A DNA stretch of 64,000 bases from Ramazzottius varieornatus (Eukaryota; Tardigrada; Eutardigrada; Parachela; Ramazzottiidae), in NCBI GenBank assembly GCA_001949185.1, contig BDGG01000022.1:1-64000 (forward strand), read 5' to 3'. Position numbers and translations under genes: made by a program. Under the pieces are notes generated by a model. That model ran no database searches, was not told the DNA's origin, and saw only the letters and a program-made list of their open reading frames with translations. Positions 55,560 through 64,000 of the stretch are shown piece after piece. Position 1 is the stretch's first letter. The number at the start of each line of letters is the position of its first letter.

Positions 55560-56420
55560 TTATTGTTGTTCGATCATCCGATTCCGAGAGCTCTTGCCGA
55601 CGTATCCTTTGAACAGTCGCACCAAGAAAAGAAGAAACGAAAGTACCGAGATGTCACTCGAATCGTCTTCCATGAAATGTTCCGTGGCGAACATGGCGTA
55701 CCGTCGGCCTCGGGATCCGGAAACCTTCCTGTTCCAGGTGGCGCCACAAGTTATCACCACCACCACCAGTTCCGTTCGAGGTTCTCCATTCAACAAACAG
55801 CTCCAGGTAACGTACATGACATTGTCGGAAATGGTGCTTGTAACGGGCACGAATTTCTGTGAAAGCGGATGACGTGAGGAGACGAGTGAAAGCAGGATGT
55901 AGCATTCGAAGTTGGATCTCTCGTCTTTGCACTTGCGCTTCTTCCCAAAGACCCTTCGCGGGTTCCACCTTGAGCCACTTCCGAATGTGGACTCACTAGG
56001 AAGATTTGCATTACGCATCCTCCTCTTCGCCACGTATCCAAATGCTCCGTCTCCGTGAAGGCTGACGAGGCGGAAGAGCTCGTTCAAACATTCTGCTTTC
56101 TCTTCCTCACTGTAGTTCTTCTCGCCCTGGGTCTTTGTTTCCCATCCGAACGGACGCGTACTCGGGAAAATTAAGAATGTCCACGATCACGGTCTTTGAA
56201 CGGAATTCTGGAAGGTGTGCGAAGTGCTTTCGAAAAGTAGCTATACTTCCGCCGTGGTTGTCTTTCTTCCACTGTTTGAACAGATCGACCACAAGAGGAC
56301 GTCGCAACTCATGGTAGTTTTTTTTACTCATATACCATTTCTTCTTGACGTGCTCTCGATACTTCTCTTCCAGCGCCGGGAAAGTTGACTTGACCGGTGT
56401 TGACGGCTGCCGGAACTTCG
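55560..56420 (-). pseudogene. Unrecognised minus-strand ORF with an apparent frameshift
   Basis: One frame runs from about 56420 (GlnProSerThr-rich, then EEKYREHVKKKWYMSKKNYH) to a stop near 56107. The next continues from about 56130 in a different frame (EEEKAECLNELFRLVSLHGD) to 55560. The two halves read like one basic, soluble protein of about 280 residues broken by a one-base shift near 56125-56145 (a genuine disablement, a sequencing error or a tiny unseen intron). I recognise no family. It is surrounded by other orphan ORFs and near a hAT remnant, so it may belong to a mobile element or be a decayed host gene. Confidence 0.35.
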
Positions 56421-56599
56421 TGGAGCTAGGCTAACGGGAACTTGCCGGTGATGGTTTCAGCTTTGGCTGAAACTTCGGAGCTTTCCGGTGACGAGCTGAA
56501 GCATAAAGAGTAATTTATTACTCATTCATCTTTACGGGAGTGGTTGCTGATTACTGCACTACATCGCGTAACAATAGCCCGAGAATCGCTAAAAATAAC

Positions 56600-57272
56600 T
56601 ACTTGCATGATGGAACAGCCGCACTGCAGGTCTTCGCGCCAGACCAGTCAGCAGTTGCTTTCTTGGAGTCGTTCATCTTCCTGTCCACCAAGGAAAACGA
56701 TGGCTTTTTGTCCAACACTGGTTTCTTTTGTTGGCCGGAACCGACTTCGCTGGCACAGACAATCCCGGGCGGGTAAGACGACTTACCGGCCTGGAAATAC
56801 GCGAACTTTTCGGGCACCGTCCGGTTTTTGTTCCGTGGATCATCCCTGAACAACGACAACACACCGAATTTGAAAGCATGAACATGGAGAAACACAGTAA
56901 TTTATGATTCGATAAGCGGTAATTATTCAGGTAGACAAACAAATTAAAGAGTATAATATACCGGTATGGTTGGAGACTTCCGGTCAACGTAACTGCATCG
57001 TCCATACCGACAGTTGATGTGGCTGGTTTCTTCGTCAGGAAATGAGTTATCGACAACTGCACTGCCGTTGATGGACGAGATGGTTTCTGCTTCTTGACGA
57101 GAGGCTTCTTTACGGCTTTCGAGTCAGGCGCCTTCTTGGCGGTGAGCTGGAGACTTTGCCGTCCTGCTGTGGTCGACGTATCTCGTTCGGTGCCACCATC
57201 GTTGTCTTCTTCCTGTGCCTCTTCTCCATCGCTATCCAGGCTTTCCATCCAGTGTTTCCTGAAAAAAGCCAA
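56600..57272 (-). CDS. Unrecognised minus-strand gene fragments (two putative exons)
   Basis: Putative exon 56990-57260, after a TTTTTTCAG acceptor, reads KHWMESLDSDGEEAQEEDND and then a Lys/Pro/Ser-rich stretch including QLSITHFLTKKP, which loosely resembles a PCNA-interacting box. A second block at 56600-56850 (DDPRNKNRTVPEKFAYFQAG ... SFSLVDRKMNDSKKATADW) follows an AT-rich spacer. Splice phases could not be settled and no start codon is certain. The composition is that of a disordered nuclear protein. Function unknown. Confidence 0.3.
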
Positions 57273-57575
57273 CGCAAAACATTCAGATTATTTGGAACAG
57301 AAGATTCTGCGGGAAGGGAAACAAACGGCACGTCGTATACCAACAGCGTGTGATCGACGATCCGTTGTACCTTGACAGCTGGTAGTTGCATGTCGACATG
57401 CGGCGCCGAGCTTGTCGGGGTTTTTGTTTGCAGCATTCCCACGGGACAGAGCCGTTGAAACGTGTTCTGACAGTGGTGGCCATTCTGTGTCAATATTTTA
57501 GCATATCGGCTGCTTTCACTTACCAGTGCTCCGGAAGTTCTCCCGTGTGTTCTTGCATGACTGCTCAACTGGAAG

Positions 57576-58355
57576 ATGGATCTACCTTCTGGCGGTAAGT
57601 AGCCCCAATCATCTTTATCTCAATTTCTGCCTGTATTTGCTAATTAAACTCGGTTGATACATTCAGAGAAACAATAGTAAAGTCTTGAATATGTTCACTG
57701 AATATAATTAGCGAATATATTTAGTGAATACCGGGATAAACTGTCTGGATATATTCATCGAATATAGTTACCGAATATAGTTTTTTATTCAGACGAATAA
57801 ACTTGGAATGAATATAATCAGCGAATATATTCAGTGAATAACCTTGTATTTTCACTAATTATTTCGACCGAATACAATTTTGAATATAGTTCGGAAAATA
57901 TGTGTTCTATTCCAGATAAAGGAGGCCACCGCTTTCGCAATTCCCGAGACTTCGGGACTGTGTTTGATAGTAGCGGAGCTTCGAAGGACTTATTGACGAT
58001 CCCAGAGTCCATGCAGATGTCCTCGGACGAGTTGCTGAGGTTCAACGAGAGGAAATCGTCCAGCGATGCCGTCTCAACTGTCTCGCGAGAAGAAGTCGAA
58101 CGATTCTGTGAAGAAGTGAAGAAGGGAGCAATTGGAAAGACAGCCAAGCCATCGAAACCTGCCTCCGGACTACCTGAAGCAGGAAGCCCCACTTCCGCGT
58201 GGTTTGCCTATTGGTCTTCCATGAATCCTGACATGTACGCGCTGATCAAGCGCATCATCGTCGATAGAACACTCAAGATCAAAGACCTGAAGGGCCAGCA
58301 CAACTCGACCAGCACGTTTAACCTGTACAAGGGGCTTCGGCGCGCTAACCTATGA
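57576..58355 (+). CDS. Unrecognised two-exon gene, 152 aa
   Basis: ATG at 57576 opens a 19-nt exon (57576-57594, MDLPSG) that joins in phase 1 to 57916-58355 (acceptor TATTCCAG), giving 152 residues. The sequence runs SGDKGGHRFRNSRDFGTVFD, then SREEVERFCEEVKKGA and AWFAYWSSMNPDMYALIKRI. The stop TGA overlaps an ATG that opens another frame (58352-58585, FPLGEITVKLSSLNTRKNRE ...). The second frame looks like a continuation after a one-base shift, so the gene may be damaged. No domain recognised. Its intron (57595-57915) consists largely of AT-rich palindromes. Confidence 0.4.
57690..57905. repeat. Family G: AT-rich palindromic GAATATA repeats
   Basis: Two short palindromes, 57694-57728 (TTCACTGAATATA ... 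TATATTTAGTGAA) and 57808-57839 (AATGAATATA ... TATATTCAGTGAAT), sit among further CGAATATAGTT units. They occupy the putative intron 57595-57915. Confidence 0.65.
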
Positions 58356-58608
58356 TATTTCCGTTGGGCGAAATCACCGTCAAACTCAGCTCGCTGAATA
58401 CCAGGAAGAACCGCGAGAAGCGAAAAAGAGAACCGGAAGTCAAGCAAGCTATCGTGCTCAAGATGAAGGACTACAAGTCAACTTGTTGTCCTCCAGTTAT
58501 GGCGGAAGATACGGTCGAGGAAGACTTCATGAATGAAGTCGGCAGAGCACGAGCTTCCCACCGCAGCTGGCGCATGGAGCCCTAGGCTTCGATGGTTCAC
58601 CAACAGCT

Positions 58609-59064
58609 GTGAAGCCAGCGACAGCCAGACCAATGCCAACCAAGTTTCTCGTCTACGGCGTTCGTGTCACATCACGACCGTCAGGGCTGTTTAGTGGAGC
58701 CAAGAAGACCGAACCGGAAGTCAAAGATGCGTCTTTAGAGGCCGGGGTTCTCCAACGCCCTGGCAAACCGGAAGTCTTGCTGCATGCAGAATGTGTCCAC
58801 TGGACACATTCGGCGGACTATTACGGTTATCGACCAGTGAGGTATCTCGTGTATGTCACTGATCCCAGTGAATCGCTGTGGGAACGAAAGGGTGGTCCTT
58901 CGAGCGCGAGTTACTGGCTCGCGGCGCTGCAGAATGCTTGCTCTGCGATTGATTCCGTTGGTTTCCTTGGTTATTGTCTCGCTGAATATCACCCTGTTTT
59001 TTCCAACATCGGAAACGGTACGATGACCATCAAGGACGATCGCGAATTCTTCACCTTTGTTTGA
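58609..59064 (+). CDS. Unrecognised ORF, 151 codons
   Basis: An intact frame from ATG to TGA with coding-like composition: LLHAECVHWTHSADYYGYRP, VRYLVYVTDPSES, SYWLAALQNACSAIDSVGFL, GYCLAEYHPVF. Together with the ORFs to its left and right it forms a plus-strand series, possibly exons or fragments of one larger gene cut by the N gap at 59203. No family recognised; a mobile-element or viral origin is possible but unsupported. Confidence 0.35.
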   Translation: MKPATARPMPTKFLVYGVRVTSRPSGLFSGAKKTEPEVKDASLEAGVLQRPGKPEVLLHAECVHWTHSADYYGYRPVRYLVYVTDPSESLWERKGGPSSASYWLAALQNACSAIDSVGFLGYCLAEYHPVFSNIGNGTMTIKDDREFFTFV

Positions 59065-59150
59065 TATGGCGGATCGCTGAAAGGTTGGCAGAAACACATA
59101 CCGCTAAAATCACTTTGGGCTATTTACTATAAAATGCATCGTATGTTCTG

Positions 59151-59720
59151 TTTACAGACTCCGGTCAGTTGGCCGAAGACGATGGGTCGCCCTACGAGCA
59201 GTNNNNNNNNNNNNNNNNNNNNNNNNNNNNNNNNNNNNNNNNNNNNNNNNNNTCTGAACCGCCATAAGGGAAATCCACGTCATACAGCAGCCGAAACGCC
59301 AGCAAAGATATGGCTGGATCGTCACGCCTCATTGCCACCACCAGAACTTCTCGTGGAAAAGGTACCACCAACACTGACCAGCACGCAGCGCGCAGGTTTC
59401 GAAGGTGCCATCATCAGCATTTCCAAAGTGGTGGAACTGCTTGCCAGGCAAGGCTTAGCGTTCGGTAGGTCCAAGTCATTGCTCGGAAAAAACCTCCCAT
59501 AGTCAGCATTGGCCAACTGTACAAATCCCATCTCTGGCGGTACAGCAAGTTCGCAGCATTAATAATGATGCGCATCGACGCCGGAGACGAAATACTTTTA
59601 CGTCATCTGACGTCGCCCTCCGGTCGGAAGCGTTTCACTTCAGGCGGACCACAGAACAAAATCATCATCTTGCAAGGTCGACAAATCCGTGAACAAATCT
59701 TGACGGAGCTAAGACGTTAA
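59151..59720 (+). pseudogene. Unrecognised ORF broken by an assembly gap and a frameshift
   Basis: After an acceptor-like TCTGTTTACAG, a frame reads SGQLAEDDGSPYEQ into the gap. Beyond the gap it continues NRHKGNPRHTAAETPAKIW ... VVELLARQGLAFGRS to a stop just after an A6 run (about 59488-59493). A second frame then continues QLYKSHLWRYSKFAALIMMR ... to TAA at about 59718. This pattern is best explained by a one-base shift in the A run. No family recognised. Confidence 0.3.
59203..59252. other. Assembly gap (50 N)
   Basis: A run of exactly 50 ambiguous bases, so it is a scaffolding gap of unknown true length. It interrupts an open frame. Confidence 0.99.
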
Positions 59721-59771
59721 TTGTGTTGATATAATTGGTTGGTAGCCTGGCAGAATAACTAATTTTACGAG

Positions 59772-60989
59772 ATGAACTCAACGAAGGGTGTTATCTCGTC
59801 ACTCAACGAAGGGTGTTATGTGTTACAGGTCGCTGCATCTCTGCTCGACAAGATCAATCAGCGAAGCGTCGAACTGCAACGGGCCGACATCGACTACCAC
59901 ATAGCAGTTGAGGGGATGCTCGACGACCTGTTTGGCTCACGTTTCCTGCTAGGGCAACCTACACAGCAGGAAGCCGTGGATGCGTGTTGGAAGGAAGCAG
60001 TGGGCGTTCTCAGACCAGACGGCATAGAACCGAGACTACCCCTGGTGATAACACAGAAGCGGCACTTCGCTGAAATGAAGAGCAATACCGGCCGAAGTCA
60101 TGCTCACTGACCCCAAACAATTTTACGAAAAGAATCTCATCGCTTTGTACGAATTCCGCTTTGGCAAGAACTCCTGACATTTGTCGCGCATTGCCCTTCT
60201 TATTCCTTCGCAAGTCATTGCGCTTCCATCCAATATGGAACAGTTCGAGGATACTTCTGTGTTCCACAAGGACGACGTCGCTTCCAAAGCATTTGGAAAG
60301 TTTGTAGGTCAGTTGCAGCAATGGTAAAACCACTGGATTGCTGAAAAGGTACGCGTCACTTTGTGTATTATTCTCGTTTTAACAATCGTTGTTTCGGGAT
60401 TAAAGATTAATCTTTTTCAGGTGAAAGAGACGCGTTTCCCTAAGACTGCAAGCGAAACACTGAAGTATCTTGATTAGCACGTCTACTCGCTCATGGAGAT
60501 CTATGCCGCTACCCCCGTCACATCCGGCATACATGTGAACGTTCCTTCCCAACATTGAGGATTGAGAAGAATTACCTTCGTTCACGAATGGGCAACGATC
60601 GCCTCAACGGAATCACCCTGACCAATGTCCATAAAGAGTACCGAATCGACCACAAACAAGTCGCTCAAAAGTATCTCGAGCGACCACTCGGGAACTTGCC
60701 GCTGCCTGCGGAGCCAACGCGCGAAATAAACCTCGCGGACATGGAGGATACGGTTGAGATCAACAAGGCCTGGATCAAGAACTTCATGGGTTGGATGCGG
60801 ACGAGTAATATCAATATGTGCAATGCTTTCACTGATAAGCACGCTCTCATTATGGAAACAGCTCTTAACAAATCACTGCAGAATTTTATCGTTTCGGATT
60901 TCCATATTATGTCTGATTATAACATAAGATTATTTCCCGTCCCTCTAGTATCCAGACACATTAAAATTCACAAGTCGATTAAAACATAA
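59772..60989 (+). pseudogene. Decayed hAT-family transposase (C-terminal half)
   Basis: hAT transposases are DDE cut-and-paste enzymes with a C-terminal dimerisation domain. Three fragments in changing frames follow the hAT order. First, 59772-60110 has the pre-dimerisation helices (WKEAVGVLRPDGIEPRLP, cf. 'FDEAVALAEKLGVEPSLPRI'). Second, at about 60105-60177, DPKQFYEKNLIALYEFRFG (cf. 'YYRRNLYFPLLDHFISELDNRF') is followed by a stop. Third, at about 60527-60989, CERSFPTLRIEKNYLRSRMG and NDRLNGITLTNVHKEY match the dimerisation motif 'ERSFSTLRRIKNYLRSTMGQERLNGLALLNIHR'. Frame changes and stops mean it cannot make a protein. No terminal inverted repeats or 8-bp duplication were located. Confidence 0.7.
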
Positions 60990-61826
60990 TTTCCAGAACA
61001 AGAAGTTGTTATTCGAATTCTCGTTATGGCATTGCGGGCAAACCAGGACTGAATACAGACATGGTGAAGCTCTGAGCGAACCTACCAGAATGTTCTGAAC
61101 TTGCATCTTGCTTGCACTTTATGCTTTCGGTTAGTTCACTTTCGAACATTCTTACAGCTACGTGCCGGAAAAAGACTGGTTTAGGTATTGCCATGCGCGA
61201 ACAAATCTGATCATGCGTTCAGTGTGGCTTTGTTCACTTCAAGGGGCTTTACTCTTTCCTTCAGTAACGACTACCTACATTCTCGAGATTTCGTTATGAG
61301 TGCGCGAGCGAGCACCGTGAACATATAGTAAGACGGATTTCACGCTTCACCAGACGACAAAATTTTGGCCGGTTATTGAAGTGTAGCTAACCGTCAGATC
61401 GGCTCGATGCTTCCTTCCTACACCTCAGAAACCATGTAATATCGACCCGCATCAAGACACCCGGAAGAATCCATCTTTTTATCCCATTGGTCGAGAAAGT
61501 GACGTATATCCAGCTCACCTCTTCAGCACAAATTAGATTCAATCCTGGGAACCTATGTACTTTTGAAATACAAAGCCTGCCAGCTGACAGTCAGGTTTTA
61601 TGTAACTTTGACTTGTGGTTTCCGGTTAACTGCCTTGTGTCTCGGCGTTCGACCCTCCAACGCATGCGCAATTGGTTTTCACCGATTCGATAAGACAGCG
61701 CGCTCAAGAGGCGTGGCGGAGTTTCGAGCCCCCTGAATACGGCCTAATCAGAGCCTCACCATGCGTCCCGAAAAATGCCGACCCTTCGAGCCTTCGAGGC
61801 GAGCTCCACCACTAGTGCTGGGATGA

Positions 61827-62453
61827 ATATGATATATCGTATCTTATCGGAAATATATCACTACACAGTGATTCGATATGACAAAAATATCATATCGAAA
61901 TATCGATATGGACGGATATCGCTGAGCGGAGTATGATAAATGAAATAACATATCGCGTTATATCGGTATATTTCTGATGTATCGATATATCGCAAACCCG
62001 CACTTGAGAATCGGAACTTCGGAAGTCCACACTCCGGTTCGGTACCGCGCAGGCACCGCAGCCTCGCCCGTAATGTATCGCGCACATGCATCCAAGCTGA
62101 CTTCGGAGAAGTGAACAGTCAGCGTACCTAGGTGCGTAACGACAGACCTGGATAGATTGAGCAACGAACACACTGGCTTACACGAAGACATGTGACTTTT
62201 GTTCTGACTCGAACGTAGTGAACAACAGCCGTTTGGTTTCTTTGGCTCTTTCTTGATTTCAATAGTTTTCAACATGGTACTGGCTTGATATATCGATATA
62301 TCACTGCAATAAAATTCGATATATCAACAATAAAATATCAGAAACGTATCATATCGAAATATCGATACGTGGTTGATATCTAAAACGAAATATAAATATT
62401 GAAAGATATTCATCAGGAAATATCATATCGTATTTTATCGTATTTATCCCAGC
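61827..62453. repeat. Block rich in ATATCGATAT-type palindromes
   Basis: Two dense patches (about 61827-61995 and 62285-62453) of ATATCGATAT, CATATCGAAATATCGATAT and CGATATATC variants flank a normal-looking spacer. The patches are roughly inverted with respect to one another, as in a foldback element with long AT-rich arms. Confidence 0.55.
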
Positions 62454-63238
62454 ACTTTCCACCACTGACAGTGATTGCCAGCAGAATTCCGTCCGTCCCG
62501 TCGGTTCACTGTGGGTTGTTGGTAAATCACCTGTTCACAGTTCACAGCTCCGAAAAGCTGTCTTCTTTGACTGATCGTGGATTGGTCGAAGTGAAGAAAT
62601 TCCACGTGTCAGTTGTGGATCTGTGGATTTATGCAGTGAAATCAGCTGGGATCAGGATGTACCGGTTACCGGCACTGATCAGCAGCTGTACACGCACGAC
62701 GAGAATTTATGGGCCAGTACAAATTATGGGCGAGGCGGAAAAGACGGCAAAATAGAAAACCAACCGTACACAAGTGTCGGAAAGTGCATTAGTATGAATC
62801 AGTCGCGTACGTACATACTTCCGTACAGCCGTAGCCAAGTAGCCTGGCCCTTAACTTTTACTGACCCGTAGTTTCTCGTCGTGCGTGTACTGTAATGCTT
62901 CTTGAACTTCGCGACTTACGTCATAGTACTTCCCATTGTCGGGCCGTTAGAGCGAGCGGCGTTGAAATCGTCCCATGTACCACTAGCTAGTGGTTGTAAC
63001 CACTGGGAAGGCCGAGCGACGGAGGCAAACCATTATAAAGGACACATTTTTACTGCGTTGCGTCGCCTGATGCCAGTAATCTTTTTTCCTCGCCGACTTT
63101 CTCTTCGCTTGTACCACAAGAAAACTTGCAAATTTGACAAGGCTGTCAAATTCGAAGTACTGCAGAAACTCTAGATCTCATTCCGACAAGCAGCATAGCA
63201 TTGAGCAGCGAGCCGGTGGAAACCAGCCCACCCGGAAT

Positions 63239-63425
63239 CTGAAAAGCTGGCCCGTGGGGCCAGCTTTTCAGCGAAGGAAAGAATCGGGCTCACTGGGCCG
63301 ACTTCCGGCTGGCCTAAGCCCACATGTCATTCGGTCAGCCCTTCGTTCCAACTGGCCCCACCCTCCAGCTAGTCAGAAACAAACGCACTGGCCCGACGGG
63401 CCAAATCTGCTGAACGACGACCCCA
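63239..63425. repeat. GC-rich palindrome and CTGGCCC short repeats
   Basis: A perfect inverted repeat AAAAGCTGGCCC / GGGCCAGCTTTT is at about 63239-63267. Further GGGCC/GGCCC-containing units (CACTGGGCC, CTGGCCTAAGCCC, CTGGCCCGACGGGCC, CCCCATGGGC) follow to about 63425. Confidence 0.55.
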
Positions 63426-64000
63426 TGGGCTAGAACTGCAGCTTTCTTGCCCCTAGGCCATTTGGCTCCAGTGTCAACCAGACCTCAATGCGTCCCTGCT
63501 GACAAGAGGCTGGCTCGTGCGAGTGGCTGGCGCCACGGTGGATAGGTAAAAGGGCTTGTGATGTTGGCCGGGGTGCAGCAGTCTGAACCAAGATAGTGGT
63601 CCGGACTTAGGGTGGTGGACTGAACTGTTGACATCACGGGGCTGCGCCCCCTGAACACACTGCCGACTCGCACTCCGACGCTTCGCGCCTCCGTTGCTCG
63701 GTCGTCCACCATGCCGCCAGTTCGTCTGGGGTAGGCGGCGGTAGCTCCTGTACTGTTCTCAGTGATACAACTTGTTGACACTGCTTTTGTGTGGCGGGAG
63801 TCTGTGGCAGTTCGGTGAGTTCGTCCGTCCGGGCCCCGTCGTGACTGCCGTGCCGAGCTGAGTAGGAACTGACCGAATTGCGATTAAACACTTTTGGTCG
63901 CCCGGATGAAGTGGCGCTTTTTTTCTCAGTACGGAGTTTGCGACATCTAGAAGCTTGGAAATTTTGATCGTGCACTAAAATCTCGACTTATAAGGGTCTC

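Larger units (their letters stand above)
60990..64000. other. Repeat-rich right end, no convincing gene
   Basis: It contains the ATATCGATAT-rich block and the GC-rich CTGGCCC repeats listed separately. A 113-codon minus-strand frame at 63634-63975 is open but carries no recognised domain and begins in low-complexity sequence. Confidence 0.5.

Noticed and set aside
63634-63975. 113-codon minus-strand open frame near the right edge.
   Set aside because: No domain; it sits in GC-rich repeat DNA and could continue out of the window, so no call was made.

Overview
The window is nuclear DNA from a multicellular animal. Genes are split by GT-AG introns, many of them only about 55-90 bp long. The families present are animal-type: a complete invertebrate N-cadherin, a Shaker-like K+ channel, an animal haem peroxidase, ING, WIPI, Exo70, alpha-tubulin acetyltransferase and CFAP96. 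N-cadherin with LamG/EGF domains and a catenin-binding tail points to a protostome with a compact genome. I cannot name the phylum; a small ecdysozoan such as a tardigrade or crustacean is a guess. I built the gene models by hand from splice sites. For nine of the ten assigned genes every exon-exon phase closes and the total coding length divides by three. The exception is Exo70, which is cut by the left edge; its six visible exons are phase-consistent.

Layout from left to right. 1-1435 (-): C-terminal half of Exo70/EXOC7, its last exon beyond the left edge. 2014-2569 (-): small three-exon orphan gene with a TATA box. 3280-5444 (+): ING-family PHD protein. 5445-8831: no convincing gene. 8832-25274 (+): complete 29-exon N-cadherin (CadN), 2790 aa. 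26021-28575 (-): alpha-tubulin N-acetyltransferase. 30204-33431 (-): secreted haem peroxidase. 34081-34881 (-): secreted Gly/Asn/Tyr-rich protein. 35461-36455 (-): cytochrome b561-domain membrane protein. 38993-40720 (-): CFAP96 (C4orf47). 41542-48816 (-): a voltage-gated K+ channel gene with two complete T1+S1-S6 modules in one reading frame. 52594-54377 (-): WIPI/WDR45B. 55.5-59.7 kb: unrecognised ORFs on both strands, interrupted by a 50-N gap. 59.8-61.0 kb: decayed hAT transposase. 61.0-64.0 kb: AT-rich and GC-rich repeats, no clear gene.

Two things stand out. First, the K+ channel at 41542-48816 reads as a head-to-tail dimer: the last exon of module I carries the first strand of the second T1 domain and splices in phase into the exon with the rest of that domain. 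Second, the window is seeded with short palindromic (foldback) repeats. The main family (family A) has about 25 loci and 38 hairpins, 22 loci lying inside introns I annotated and none in a coding exon. At least six other, sequence-unrelated foldback families (B-G) occur at lower number, most of them also in introns. Many introns longer than about 150 bp can be explained as a roughly 60-110 bp intron plus one of these inserts.

The genes are ordinary single-copy housekeeping, neuronal and ciliary genes with no evident operon or shared pathway.
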